A stretch of 64,000 bases of DNA from Streptomyces marinisediminis (GTDB lineage Bacteria; Actinomycetota; Actinomycetes; Streptomycetales; Streptomycetaceae), in contig NZ_JAPKFL010000025.1 of NCBI RefSeq assembly GCF_026262575.1, forward strand, positions 19,782 through 83,781. The letters run 5' to 3'. Both the position numbers and the translations under genes were made by a program. Below the pieces are notes generated by a model that did not search any database, had not been told where the DNA came from, and saw only the letters and a program-made list of their open reading frames with translations. Position 1 is the stretch's first letter, and every line of letters begins with the position of its first letter. Positions 52,460-61,635 of the stretch are shown here, in pieces.

Positions 52460-53458
52460 ATGGCGCGGTACTTCGAGAACAGCGGCGAGACCCTGGTGTC
52501 CGACGCCCTGCGGGGTTTCGCCCTGGCCCACGCCGACCTGCTCACCCTCGACCCCGACCACGGCTTCCTCCTGGCCCGCGACACCGCCCCCTCCCGGCGC
52601 GTCGCCCTGCTCTCCGGCGGCGGGGCCGGCCACGAGCCCCTGCACGCCGGATACGTCGGGCGCGGCATGCTCGACGCGGCCTGCCCGGGCCGGGTGTTCG
52701 CCTCCCCGCACAACCGCCAGGTCTACGAGGGGTCCTGCGCCGCGGCCCGGCCCGAAGGCGTGCTGCACATCGTCAAGAACTACACCGGCGACCGCATCAA
52801 CTTCGGCATCGCCGCCGAGCGCCTGGCCCGCCGCGACATCCCCTGCGCCCGCGTCCTGGTCGACGACGACCTCGCCTCCGACTCGGACGAGATCGCCGCC
52901 GGGCGCCGGGGCACGGGCGGCACCGTCCTCATCGAGAAGCTCCTGGGCGCCGCGGCCGACGCCGGGTGGGGCCTGGACGAGCTCCAGCGGCTCGGTGACC
53001 GCCTCGCCGCCCGCTGCCGCACACTGGCCGTCGCCTCCGCCGCCCACACCGCCCCCACCCTGGGCGAGCCCGCCTTCCGCCTCGGCCCCGACGAGCTGGA
53101 GTACGGCGTCGGCATCCACGGCGAGCGGGCCCGCACCACCGCCCGCCAGGGCCGCCTGGGACCGCTCGTCGAACGCATGACCGGCGAGCTGCTCGCCGCC
53201 CTGGCCCCGGAGCCGGACCGCCCCCTCCTCACCCTGGTCAACGGCCTCGGCGCCGTCACCCCGCTGGAGCTGTACGCGGTCCACGGGGAGCTGGTGCGCG
53301 TCCTGGGGCAGCACGGCCTGGCCCCGGCGCGCGCCCTCGTCGGCGACTACGTGACCGCGCTGGACATGCGCGGCTTCTCGCTCACCCTGCTCGCCGCCGA
53401 GCCCGAGGACCTGGCCCGCTACGACGCACCCGTCCACACCGCCGCCCTGCGCTGGTGA
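52460..53458 (+). CDS. dhaK: Dihydroxyacetone kinase subunit DhaK
   Basis: 332 residues. The DhaK landmarks are SGGGAGHEPLHAGYVGRGMLDAACPG (about 54-79), IVKNYTGDRINFGIAAE (about 104-120) and the substrate-binding His in GVGIHGE (about 216-222), which forms a hemiaminal with dihydroxyacetone. It is followed by dhaL 52 bp on. Together they phosphorylate dihydroxyacetone or a related ketose, with phosphate normally coming from the PTS protein DhaM. The middle of NYTGD reads RINF rather than the more usual VMNF. Confidence 0.92.
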   Translation: MARYFENSGETLVSDALRGFALAHADLLTLDPDHGFLLARDTAPSRRVALLSGGGAGHEPLHAGYVGRGMLDAACPGRVFASPHNRQVYEGSCAAARPEGVLHIVKNYTGDRINFGIAAERLARRDIPCARVLVDDDLASDSDEIAAGRRGTGGTVLIEKLLGAAADAGWGLDELQRLGDRLAARCRTLAVASAAHTAPTLGEPAFRLGPDELEYGVGIHGERARTTARQGRLGPLVERMTGELLAALAPEPDRPLLTLVNGLGAVTPLELYAVHGELVRVLGQHGLAPARALVGDYVTALDMRGFSLTLLAAEPEDLARYDAPVHTAALRW

Positions 53459-53510
53459 CGCGCCCGCAGGACCGGCGCACCACCGGCCACCGACCTTGGG
53501 GAGCCCCGCC

Positions 53511-54179
53511 ATGACCACCCCGGTTTCCGGCGCCTTCTCCGGCGCCGCCTGGATGCGACGGTTCGCCGACTCCGCCCGCGCCACCGAGCCCCAGCTCACC
53601 GCCCTGGACCAGCAGGTCGGCGACGGCGACTTCGGCATCAACCTCACGCTGGGCACCGACGCCGCCCTCGCCCGCCTCGACGCCGTGAGCGCCCCCGACG
53701 ACGCCGCCGCCCTGGACGCCGCGGCCACCGCCTTCCTCGACGACGTGGGCGGCACCAGCGGCCCCCTCTTCGGCCTGCTGCTCCAGTCGCTGGCCGCCTC
53801 GGTGCCGTCCTCCGGGGCGACCGCCGCCACGCTGGCCGCGGGCGTCGCCGACGGTCTCGCCGCCATCCGCCGGGTGGGCGAAGCCGCCCCCGGCGACAAG
53901 ACCCTCGTCGACGCCCTCACGCCCGCCGCCGACGCGCTGCGCTCGGCGCCCGCCGTCACTCCACCGGCCCAGGCGCTGGCCGCCGCCGCCGACGCCGCCT
54001 GGCGGGGGGTGCGGGAGACCGCCCGGCTGCGGGCCAGCATGGGCCGTTCCAGCTACCTCGGGGAACGGGCGGAGGGCGTCCCGGACCCCGGCGCGGTCGG
54101 CGTCGCCCTGCTCTTCGCCTGCGCGGAGGGCCCCGTGCGGGATCTGACGCCGTTCCTGGACGGCGGGGGCCCCGCCTAA
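53511..54179 (+). CDS. dhaL: Dihydroxyacetone kinase ADP-binding subunit DhaL
   Basis: 222 residues from the ATG at 53511 behind TGGGGAG. It has LDQQVGDGDFGINLTLGTDAAL (about 32-53), the DhaL DGDXG metal/ADP motif with Phe in place of the usual His, then VGGTSGPLFGLLL, GDKTLVDALTPAADALR and LRASMGRSSYLGERAEGVPDPGAVGVAL. It pairs with DhaK. No dhaM follows; the next gene is a convergent HAD phosphatase whose stop overlaps by 4 bp. DhaM could be elsewhere, or this pair uses a different phosphate source. Confidence 0.9.
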   Translation: MTTPVSGAFSGAAWMRRFADSARATEPQLTALDQQVGDGDFGINLTLGTDAALARLDAVSAPDDAAALDAAATAFLDDVGGTSGPLFGLLLQSLAASVPSSGATAATLAAGVADGLAAIRRVGEAAPGDKTLVDALTPAADALRSAPAVTPPAQALAAAADAAWRGVRETARLRASMGRSSYLGERAEGVPDPGAVGVALLFACAEGPVRDLTPFLDGGGPA

Positions 54180-54955
54180 CCCGGCTCGCCGTCCGTCCCC
54201 GGCGCCGGGGGCGACGCGGGCGCCACCCGTTCCCGGGCCCACGTCAACAGCGCGGGGGTCTGCAGGCTCTCCAGCCACAGGTCGGCCCGCCCCGCGTCCT
54301 CCTCGCTCGGCCGGGGCCCGACGCCGAGCACCCGCAGCCCGGCCCGGCGCGCCGACTCCACGCCCGTCAGGGAGTCCTCCACGGCCAGCGCCTGGTCCGG
54401 ACGGGCCCCGCACAGCCGTGCCGCCGTGGCGTACACGTCCGGCCAGGGCTTCGGCCGCACCGCCCCGGTGCCGTCCCCGTCCGCCGGGGCGGCGGCGTCC
54501 CCGGGCGCCCGCGGCGGGTCCGACGGGACGACGACGTGCCGGAAGTGTTTGCGCAACCCGGCCCGGCCCAGGCTCTCCTCCACCACCTGCAACGGGCAGT
54601 TGCTGGCCACCGCGAGCGGCAGCCGGCCGGAGAGCGAGCGCACCAGCTCGGCGGCGCCCGGCATCGTCACCGGGTCGTCGGCCACGAGCGCCAGGAAGTG
54701 GCCGAGGAGGGCTTCGGTCAGGTCGGCGGTCAGCTCCGGCTTGCGCACCGCCTCCGCCATCAGCCGCCCGCACTCGGCGTAGTGGACGCCTTTGGCCTGC
54801 TCGGCGAAGCCCGGGGGAGGCCGCAGCCCGAAGTCCCGGAAGACCCGGTTGCGGGCGTCCTGCCAGTGGCGTTCGCTGTCCACCAGGGTGCCGTCGCAGT
54901 CGAAGACGACGGCCGTGGGGGACCAGGTGAGCAGGGGATGGGCCGTGGGGGTCAC
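54176..54955 (-). CDS. HAD-superfamily sugar-phosphate phosphatase (beta-phosphoglucomutase-like)
   Basis: 259 residues, GTG at 54955 with AGGAGG upstream. HAD motif I is VVFDCDGTLVDSE (about 17-29), motif II is LAVASNC, motif III KPWPDVY and motif IV VEDSLTGVESARRAGL, so the phosphatase Asp pair and the metal site are all intact. An alpha-helical cap lies after motif I. It converges on dhaL and may act on the same triose or tetrose phosphates, but the substrate is not determined. Confidence 0.9.
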   Translation of the reverse strand: MTPTAHPLLTWSPTAVVFDCDGTLVDSERHWQDARNRVFRDFGLRPPPGFAEQAKGVHYAECGRLMAEAVRKPELTADLTEALLGHFLALVADDPVTMPGAAELVRSLSGRLPLAVASNCPLQVVEESLGRAGLRKHFRHVVVPSDPPRAPGDAAAPADGDGTGAVRPKPWPDVYATAARLCGARPDQALAVEDSLTGVESARRAGLRVLGVGPRPSEEDAGRADLWLESLQTPALLTWARERVAPASPPAPGTDGEPG

Positions 54956-55485
54956 AGTGGCCTCCTGGGAGGGGTGGGCGGTCGCGTGGGTGACGTGACC
55001 GCCGTGCGGTCGGGTGGTGCGGCGCCCCGTGCCGGACGTGCCGGGACCGTCAGCCCGCTCGGCGGGACCCGTCCCAGGGAAATGCGCACACTCCCGGCAT
55101 CTCCCGGCAAACGGAAAACATCGCAGCGGCTACGTTATTTTCGCGCTGGAGCGTCACGCAATAACTACATGGAGTGATCGACTGTGGCGGGGGGCGGGTG
55201 TATGGGGCCCCGCGGCACCCGGAGTCCTCTCCGCCCGCGCGCATCGTCAACCCCGGGGCGCCGAGGCCCAGTTGCGGCGACAGAGCCCGGCGCTCCGCGC
55301 GGCCGGCGCCGGGGGCGGCGGGCGTCGGTCCCGGGCGCGGAACGGTGCCGGACAGGCCACTTTCCACTCGCCCGCGTTCATCCTCGAAAGAAATGCGCAA
55401 TCACCGCGCGCGAGAGGGTTGCGGATTGCTTTTGGCGCGCGCGAGCGCACTACATTCTCCGTTGTCACAGCAGAGTTGAGCGAAG
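54956..55485. other. Divergent region HAD phosphatase / TetR regulator
   Basis: 530 bp without a credible gene. It has unusually AT-rich patches at 55109-55165 and 55385-55475. On the minus strand TTGCGT and TAACGT, 18 bp apart (about 55118-55147), form a good promoter pointing to the HAD gene. On the plus strand TTGCTT (55426-55431) and TACATT (55451-55456), 19 bp apart, may drive the TetR gene. Confidence 0.5.
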
Positions 55486-56163
55486 GTGGACGAAACGTTG
55501 CAGGAACGGGCCAGGGCAACGCGCAGATCACTCCTGGAAGCGGCCGCCTGCCTCTTCGCCGAACGGGGATACGCGGGCACCAGCGTCAACGACATAAGCG
55601 CCAAGTCCGGCCGGACGAGCGGTTCCGTCTACTTCCACTACGCCAGCAAGGAGGGCCTCGCCCTCGCGGTGGTCCAGGACCGCTTCGCCACCTGGTCCGA
55701 CCTCACCGCACGCTATGCCGACCAGATGGTGCCGCCCCTGGAGCGCCTGGTCGCCCTCAGCTACGACATCGCCCGCGCGCTCGCCGAGGACCCCGTCACC
55801 CGGGCGGGCGCACGCCTGTGGGCCGAGCGCGACACCATCAACGCCCCGCTCTCCGACCCCTTCGGGCTGTGGACCGCCGCCACCACGCGGCTCCTCGCCC
55901 AAGCGCAGGCCACCGGCCACCTGGCCCCGCACATCCGCCCCGCCGTCACGGCCCGCACCCTCGTCCGCGCCTTCTTCGGCCTGTGCTCGCTGACCGAGGC
56001 GCTCGAAGGCCCGCACACCATCACCGACCGCCTCACCGACTGGTGGCACCTGACCCTGCCCTCGCTGCAGGGCGTCCCCCGGCCCTCCGGAGGCCCCGCC
56101 CCCGCGCTCCTGCAACCCCCCGCCCCGGCGCCCGCCCGCGTCAAGGCGGTGACCACCGCGTAG
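55486..56163 (+). CDS. TetR-family regulator resembling gamma-butyrolactone receptors
   Basis: 225 residues, GTG at 55486 preceded by GAGCGAAGG. The N-terminal HTH (RRSLLEAAACLFAERGYAGTSVNDISAKSGRTSGSVYFHYASKEGLALAVV) is close in pattern to ArpA/ScbR-type receptors. The C-terminus has a Pro/Ala-rich tail of about 25 residues. It precedes a heteromeric ABC exporter on the same strand; a second such TetR gene lies behind the exporter. No butyrolactone synthase (AfsA/ScbA) is in the window, so ligand and receptor status are uncertain. Confidence 0.85.
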   Translation: MDETLQERARATRRSLLEAAACLFAERGYAGTSVNDISAKSGRTSGSVYFHYASKEGLALAVVQDRFATWSDLTARYADQMVPPLERLVALSYDIARALAEDPVTRAGARLWAERDTINAPLSDPFGLWTAATTRLLAQAQATGHLAPHIRPAVTARTLVRAFFGLCSLTEALEGPHTITDRLTDWWHLTLPSLQGVPRPSGGPAPALLQPPAPAPARVKAVTTA

Positions 56164-56489
56164 TTCCCGCCGCACGGCGCGGCTCCGTTCCGTGCGCCGC
56201 CGCCCCTCATCGGCCCGTTCCCGCACCGTCGCCACCCTTCACCGGCCCGCTTCCGTGCGGCCCTGCCGCCCGGGCGCTCCGCGCTCCGCTCCGTGCGCCC
56301 GGTCCACCGGCGCGCCCGGACGCCGTCGCACCCGTGGTCACGGTGGCGAGGCCGAGCGCGGGCGTGCCCGCTCCGCCGACGGGGGACGCGAGGCGGCCGT
56401 CACCGCGCCGCCGGACCGCGCTCGCTCGGCCGTGGCCGCCCCAGAGGCCAGACCCGACCGAAGGAAAAGACGTGCAGCTCAAACGCGCT

Positions 56490-56509
56490 AACGGGTCAAT
56501 TGACCTGTT
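56490..56509. promoter_or_regulatory. Palindromic operator upstream of the ABC exporter
   Basis: GGTCAATTGACC (56494-56505) is a perfect 12-bp palindrome, and with AACG / TGTT flanks it makes a 20-bp dyad with one mismatch. It lies 117 bp before the first exporter gene, inside the 460-bp gap 56164-56625, which otherwise holds only GC-rich non-coding sequence. It includes TTGACC, so it may overlap a -35 box. Probable binding site of one of the two flanking TetR proteins. Confidence 0.6.
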
Positions 56510-56625
56510 TACTGGTACGCTGGCGGCGCCCCGGCGGCACATGAGGGTCGCCGGTCCAGGTCTCGTGCTCCCCGCTCCGGCGGGGCCGAGGCGAGGGGGG
56601 AGTGACGGAAGGTGGCGGGGACGCG

Positions 56626-58443
56626 ATGACAGCGGAACAGGCACGGCCGGGGGAAGCCGTGGGCCTCGGCGGATTACTGCGCCCCGTCCGGACGCGGCTG
56701 GGCGCGGCGATCGGCCTGCAGGCCGTGGCGGCCGTCGTCGCCGTGGTGCCGTTCGCCGCGGTGGCCGAACTGGCCGGGGTGCTGCTGGCGAGCGGCCCGG
56801 CCGACCAGGGCCGGGCGTGGGCGGTGGCGGGGGTCGCGGCGGGGGCGCTCGTGCTGTGGCTGGCGCTCAGCACGCTGGCGGGAGCGCTCGCCCACGCGGC
56901 GGACCTGGACTTCCAGTTGTCGGTGCGGCGCCGCCTGGTCGACCGGCTCGGCCGGGTGCCGCTGGGCTGGTTCACCGACCGGGGCGCGGGCGGGATCGGC
57001 AAGGCGGTCCAGCACGACGTCGACACCATGCACCACCTGGTCGCGCACTCGCTGCTGAACCTCACCGCGAGCGTGGTCACCCCGCTGGCGACGCTGGTCT
57101 ACCTGTTCGTGGTGGACTGGCGGATGGCGCTGGTCCTGATGGTCCCGCTGGCGATCGGCGTCGGCCTGTTCGTCTGGATGATGGTGCGCCTGGACGCGCA
57201 GACCGCCGCCTACGAAGAGGCCCAGGAGCGCATCGTCGCCCGGGTCCTGGAGTTCGTGGAGGGCATCGCCGTCGTCAAGATGTTCGGTCAGGCCCGGCGC
57301 GCCCACCGGCAGTACGCGCAGGCCGCCGACGACTTCACCACGTTCTTCATCGCCTGGATCTCCCGGGGCTACCGGGCGACCGCGGCCTCCGCGCTGGTGC
57401 TCGGACCGGCCACCATTTTGCTCACCGTCCTCGTCGGCGGCACGGCACTGGTCTCCTCCGGCGCCCTGGACCCACTCGACGTGCTGCCGTTCGCGATCCT
57501 CGGCCTGAGCGTGGCCGCGCCCCTGCAGGCGCTGGACTTCCACGGCCACGACATGGAGCTGGCCGGCGCGGCGGCCAAGCGGGTGGGCGCGCTGCTGGCG
57601 GCGCCGGAACTGGCGGTCCCCGCCGCACCCCGGCGGCCGGAACTCGCGGGCGGCGCGCGGGTGGAGCTGTCCGGTGTGGGGTTCGCCTACGACGCGGACC
57701 GGCCGGTGCTGAGCGGCATCGACCTGGCGCTGGAGCCGGGAAGCGTGACGGCCCTGGTGGGCACGTCGGGATCGGGCAAGACGACACTGGCGAAGCTGCT
57801 GCCGCGCTTCTTCGACCCGACCGCCGGCTCCGTCACGATCGGCGGCGTCGACCTGCGCGACATCGCGCAGGACCAGCTCTACCGGCTGGTGTCGTTCGTC
57901 CTCCAGGACGTGCGGCTCCTGGATGCCAGCGTGCGGGACAACATCCGTCTCGCCCGCCCCGACGCGGACGAGGAAACGGTGCGCCGGGCGGCCCGGGCGG
58001 CGGCCATCGACGCCCGCGTCGAGGCGCTGCCCCACGGCTACGACACGATGGTCGGCACCGACGTGCGCTTCTCCGGCGGCGAGGCACAGCGGGTGTCCAT
58101 CGCCCGGGCGATCCTCGCGGACACCCCCGTCGTGGTGCTCGACGAGGCGACGGCCCACGCCGACCCCGAGGCCGAGGCGCTGGTCCAGGAGGCGCTGTCG
58201 GAGCTGGCCGCCGGGCGGACCGTGCTCGTCGTCGCGCACCGGCTGGCCTCGGTGGTCGGCGCCGACGACATCGTGGTGCTCGACCGGGGACGGATCGTCG
58301 AGCAGGGCACCCACGAGGAACTGCTCGCCACCGGTGGCAGGTACGCGCGGATGTGGGAGCTGCAGGAGCACGCCGGGCTCCGGGACACCGACGGACACCA
58401 CGCCCACGCCGCGGCCGGCGCGGCGAAGGGGGAGGCACGATGA
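56626..58443 (+). CDS. ABC exporter, fused membrane-ATPase subunit 1
   Basis: 605 residues from the ATG at 56626 behind GGGGA; a GTG at 56602 is in frame. The type 1 exporter membrane domain covers about 20-300 (six helices). The nucleotide-binding domain has Walker A ALVGTSGSGKTTL, signature FSGGEAQRVSIARAI, Walker B VVVLDEATAHADPEAE. The ATPase catalytic Glu (DEAT) is kept. The order and the Ala-His-Ala-Asp D-loop resemble the YbtP/IrtA-type pairs that move siderophores or small peptides. Stop codon overlaps the next start. Confidence 0.9.
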   Translation: MTAEQARPGEAVGLGGLLRPVRTRLGAAIGLQAVAAVVAVVPFAAVAELAGVLLASGPADQGRAWAVAGVAAGALVLWLALSTLAGALAHAADLDFQLSVRRRLVDRLGRVPLGWFTDRGAGGIGKAVQHDVDTMHHLVAHSLLNLTASVVTPLATLVYLFVVDWRMALVLMVPLAIGVGLFVWMMVRLDAQTAAYEEAQERIVARVLEFVEGIAVVKMFGQARRAHRQYAQAADDFTTFFIAWISRGYRATAASALVLGPATILLTVLVGGTALVSSGALDPLDVLPFAILGLSVAAPLQALDFHGHDMELAGAAAKRVGALLAAPELAVPAAPRRPELAGGARVELSGVGFAYDADRPVLSGIDLALEPGSVTALVGTSGSGKTTLAKLLPRFFDPTAGSVTIGGVDLRDIAQDQLYRLVSFVLQDVRLLDASVRDNIRLARPDADEETVRRAARAAAIDARVEALPHGYDTMVGTDVRFSGGEAQRVSIARAILADTPVVVLDEATAHADPEAEALVQEALSELAAGRTVLVVAHRLASVVGADDIVVLDRGRIVEQGTHEELLATGGRYARMWELQEHAGLRDTDGHHAHAAAGAAKGEAR

Positions 58444-60179
58444 TGCGCCGACTGTTCACCGCGCTTGGTCCCGAACACGACCGCGCACTGCGCGGGCTCC
58501 TCGGCTGGTTCACCCTCGCGGCGGTGTTGCAGGGCGCTGCGTTCGTCATGCTCGTCCCCGCCCTGCGCGCGCTGCTCGGTGACGAACCGGCCCGCGCCTG
58601 GCCGTGGGTGGGCGCGCTGGCGGCGCTGTGGCTGGGCTACGCGGCGGTCAGCTACCCGGCGACGCTGGCCGGCTACCGGACCGGGGCGGCCATGAGCCGC
58701 GACCTGCACCACCGGATCGGCGACAAGGTCGCGCAGCTTCCGCTGGCCTGGTTCACCCCCGATCGCGTCGGCGGACTCGGGCGCCTGGCCTCGCAGCGCG
58801 TGGTCGACATCATGGGAGTGCCGGCCCACCTGCTGCGGCAGTTGGTCGACACCTTCGTCACGCCGCTCGTCGTGGTGCTGGCCATGTTCCTCTTCGACTG
58901 GCGCCTGGCCCTCTCGCTGGCCGTCGCCGCGGCCGCGGTGGCGCTGGTGTACCGCGTGGCCGGCCGTGGCATGGCGGCCGCCGACAAGGAGGCGGACCGG
59001 GTCCACGCCGAAGCCGCCGGGCGCATCGTGGAGTTCGCGCGCGCCCAGCCGGTGCTGCGGGCCTTCGGCCGCACGGCGCAGGGGCACACCGCGCTCGACG
59101 ACGCGCTCACCGCGCAGCACGCGTCCGGTCGCCGGATGCTGCGGGCCGCCCTGCCCGGCCTGGTGTGGCTCGCCTTCATCGCGCAGGCGTCGTTCGTCGT
59201 GCTGCTGGCCCTGGGGACGTACCGTGCGCTCGACGGAGCGCTGGCCCCGGCGGAACTGATCGCGCTGCTGGTGCTGGCGGCCCGTTTCGTCGATCCGGTC
59301 ATGCTCACCTCCGAGCTCGGCGGCGCCATCCGGGTCGCCGAGAACGCGCTGACCGAGGTCAACGAGCTGATCGCCACCGAGACGCTGCCCGAACCGGACG
59401 AGCCGCGACGGGCGGAGGGCACCGACGTCGAACTCGAGGACGTGCGCTTCGGCTACCACGGGTCCGTCGTGCTGGACGGGTTCTCGATGCGCGTGCCGCA
59501 GGGCCGGATGACCGCGCTGGTCGGCCCGTCCGGGGCCGGCAAGACCACCGTGGTGAAGCTGATCGCGCGTTTCTTCGACCCCGACGCCGGCACGGTCCGG
59601 GTCGGCGGTGTGGACGTCCGCGACCTGCGGACCGAGGATCTGACGTCGGTCATCTCGGCGGTCTTCCAGGACGTCTACCTCTTCGACGGCACCATCCTGG
59701 ACAACGTGCGTGTCGGTCGCCCCGACGCCACCGGCGAGGAGGTCCGCGCGGCGGCCCGGGCGGCCCGGGTCGACGACATCGCCGACCGCCTGCCGGGCGG
59801 CTGGGACGCGCCGGTCGGGGAGGGCGGCAACCGTCTCTCCGGCGGCGAACGACAACGCGTCTCCATCGCGCGGGCCCTGCTGAAGAACACGCCGATCGTG
59901 CTCTTCGACGAGGCGACCGCGGCGCTGGACGCCGAGAACGAGCACGCCACACAGCAGGCGATGGCGGCCCTGGCGCGGGACCGCACCGTCCTGGTGATCG
60001 CGCACCGGCCGCACACGCTGCTGGCGGCGGACCACATCGTGGTGCTCGACGAGGGGCGCGTCGTGGAGGAGGGCACGCACGACGAGCTGCTCGCCCGCGA
60101 CGGCCGGTACGCCCGCACCTGGCGGGAACGCCGCCGGGCCCGGGGCTGGCGGCTGACCGAGCCGGCCGCGGTGCGCTGA
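58440..60179 (+). CDS. ABC exporter, fused membrane-ATPase subunit 2
   Basis: 579 residues. The start ATG at 58440 overlaps the previous stop (ATGA), so the two subunits are coupled and likely form a heterodimer. Six membrane helices (about 20-290), then an ATPase with Walker A ALVGPSGAGKTTV, signature LSGGERQRVSIARALL and Walker B IVLFDEATAALDAENE. The best overall match by pattern is YbtQ/IrtB-like. The substrate is unknown; a signalling molecule, antibiotic or siderophore is possible, given the flanking TetR genes. Confidence 0.9.
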   Translation: MMRRLFTALGPEHDRALRGLLGWFTLAAVLQGAAFVMLVPALRALLGDEPARAWPWVGALAALWLGYAAVSYPATLAGYRTGAAMSRDLHHRIGDKVAQLPLAWFTPDRVGGLGRLASQRVVDIMGVPAHLLRQLVDTFVTPLVVVLAMFLFDWRLALSLAVAAAAVALVYRVAGRGMAAADKEADRVHAEAAGRIVEFARAQPVLRAFGRTAQGHTALDDALTAQHASGRRMLRAALPGLVWLAFIAQASFVVLLALGTYRALDGALAPAELIALLVLAARFVDPVMLTSELGGAIRVAENALTEVNELIATETLPEPDEPRRAEGTDVELEDVRFGYHGSVVLDGFSMRVPQGRMTALVGPSGAGKTTVVKLIARFFDPDAGTVRVGGVDVRDLRTEDLTSVISAVFQDVYLFDGTILDNVRVGRPDATGEEVRAAARAARVDDIADRLPGGWDAPVGEGGNRLSGGERQRVSIARALLKNTPIVLFDEATAALDAENEHATQQAMAALARDRTVLVIAHRPHTLLAADHIVVLDEGRVVEEGTHDELLARDGRYARTWRERRRARGWRLTEPAAVR

Positions 60180-60222
60180 CCGGGCGGGCCCCGCGCCGAC
60201 CGCCGCGCACGGCCCGGGGCGT

Positions 60223-60271
60223 CGTCGTCCGTCCCAGCGGCCCGCGGGAGAACGGCCGGGGACGGACGACG
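60223..60271. terminator. Hairpin downstream of the ABC exporter
   Basis: CGTCGTCCGTCCC (60223-60235) pairs perfectly with GGGACGGACGACG (60259-60271), 13 bp with a 23-nt GC-rich loop, in the gap before the second TetR gene. Confidence 0.6.
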
Positions 60272-60405
60272 TACGGTTCAGGCAGCGGGCGCGGCCCCCA
60301 CCGGCGGGGGAGACCGGGGACGCACCCGTGTCCCGAGTCGGTTCGTTGCGCCCGGATTGGTTGAGTGGTGACGAGAACAGGTGCCCGGTGGGGAGGCCTC
60401 ACCGG

Positions 60406-61056
60406 ATGAGAGAGGTACGGCAGGAACGGGCGATCGCGACCCGGCAGCACATCGTCGCCAGCGCCGCGGCCGTGTTCGACCGCGACGGGTTCGGCGGCGC
60501 GAGCCTCGGACGGATCATCGAACGGGCCGGGACGACCAGAGGCGCGCTGCACTTCCACTTCCCGACCAAGAACGCCCTCGCCGCGGCGGTCATCGACGAG
60601 CACAACGCCCGGATGACCGCCGTCGTGGAGCGCGTCAGGCGCGGCGACGCCGACGCGCTCGAACAGATGGTGGTGATCTCCAAGACGACGGCGCGACAGA
60701 TCGACCAGGACGCCGTCGTGCGCGCCGGCACCCGGCTGCTGATGGAACTGACCTACACGGGCGAGCTGCCCTTGGCATACCAGGTGTGGATCGAGGCGTG
60801 CGAGGAGCTCGTCCGCGAGGCCGTCGAGGACGGCGACCTGGTGCCGACCGTCTCCCCGCAGGCGCTGGCGTACCTGGTGATCTCGGGCCTCGCCGGCATC
60901 CAGATGGTCTCCTCGGTGCTGTCCGACCGCCGGGACCTGGACCGCCGGGTCGACGAGATGTGGGAGACGCTGCTACTCGGCCTCGTCCCGGCGGACCGCC
61001 AGTGGAAGGTCGCCGACCTGCTCGGCCGTCAGCAGCCCGGGACGGCCCCCGCGTAG
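60406..61056 (+). CDS. TetR-family regulator, gamma-butyrolactone-receptor-like
   Basis: 216 residues, ATG at 60406 nine bases after GGGGAGG. MREVRQERAIATRQHIVASAAAVFDRDGFGGASLGRIIERAGTTRGALHFHFPTKNALAAAVIDEH is the typical N-terminus of ScbR/ArpA-like receptors. The ligand domain (WIEACEELVREAVEDGDLVPTVSPQALAYLVISGLAGIQMVSSVLSDRRDLDRRVDEMW) contains a Trp where the conserved receptor Trp is expected. It follows the exporter pair, and may bind the palindrome at 56490-56509 and sense the exported molecule. This is inference. Confidence 0.87.
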   Translation: MREVRQERAIATRQHIVASAAAVFDRDGFGGASLGRIIERAGTTRGALHFHFPTKNALAAAVIDEHNARMTAVVERVRRGDADALEQMVVISKTTARQIDQDAVVRAGTRLLMELTYTGELPLAYQVWIEACEELVREAVEDGDLVPTVSPQALAYLVISGLAGIQMVSSVLSDRRDLDRRVDEMWETLLLGLVPADRQWKVADLLGRQQPGTAPA

Positions 61057-61500
61057 CGACCGCCACCCCCGCGTCCGCCGCGGCGAGCGGTGGGCCGAGG
61101 AAGCCCCCGACCTCCGACCCCACGCCGACGAGGGCCAACGTCCGCCCCAGGGGCGCCCCCTGGGCCCTGCCGGCCTGCCGGTCGGCACTCGCCGGTCCGG
61201 CGGGTCAGCGGGCGCCCCAGCCGCAGCGACGGAGGGCCCGCCCGGCCCCGCCCTGCTTCCGCGCGGCCCGCACCACCCGGGCAGAGGCTCGGCCACCAGG
61301 ACGAAGCCTTGCGCGGCAGGACCGGCAAGGAGGTCCCCACCAGGGCGGCGGCCTACGCTGACCAGGCCCCGGCGACGCCGACCACCACCGCACTCCGCAG
61401 CTCGCGGCGGGCGCGCACCCACCGTCGACCCGCCCCCGGGCGGCGCGCACCTCCGGCCAGGGCGACTCTCTCCCTTGCGAGGCGGGCGGCAGCCTTCGGT
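61057..61500. other. Non-coding or decayed stretch between TetR gene and CRISPR leader
   Basis: 444 bp without an intact gene. The minus strand at about 61080-61200 reads a Gly/Leu-rich stretch (GRTLALVGVGSEVGGFLGPPLA) that could be the relic of an MFS transporter helix; stops and frame changes surround it. I cannot support more. Confidence 0.35.
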
Positions 61501-61635
61501 TCGTCAACTCATAAGATGCTCTCGGCGCCCGGAGGGTGAAATCAAGAGAAGGTATCTGCCGTATGGTAGTTATGTCGGATTCTTTGAAACCGGTCGAAAC
61601 CCGCGGCCCCCTGGGTAAACCCGCAGGTCATTCAG
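61501..61635 (+). other. AT-rich leader of the first CRISPR array
   Basis: 135 bp of clearly lower GC (tcataagatgctctc ... gggtgaaatcaagagaagg ... tatggtagttatgtcgg) that ends in gcaggtcattcag directly at the first repeat. This composition and place fit a type I-E leader with transcription to the right. Confidence 0.6.

Noticed and set aside
55050..55400. A 116-codon minus-strand ORF between HAD and TetR genes
   Set aside because: No ribosome site, no recognisable domain, and it spans the AT-rich promoter patches.
61057..61422. Minus-strand ORFs before the first CRISPR leader as an MFS gene
   Set aside because: Only one short hydrophobic stretch is suggestive; stops and frame changes prevent a supported call.
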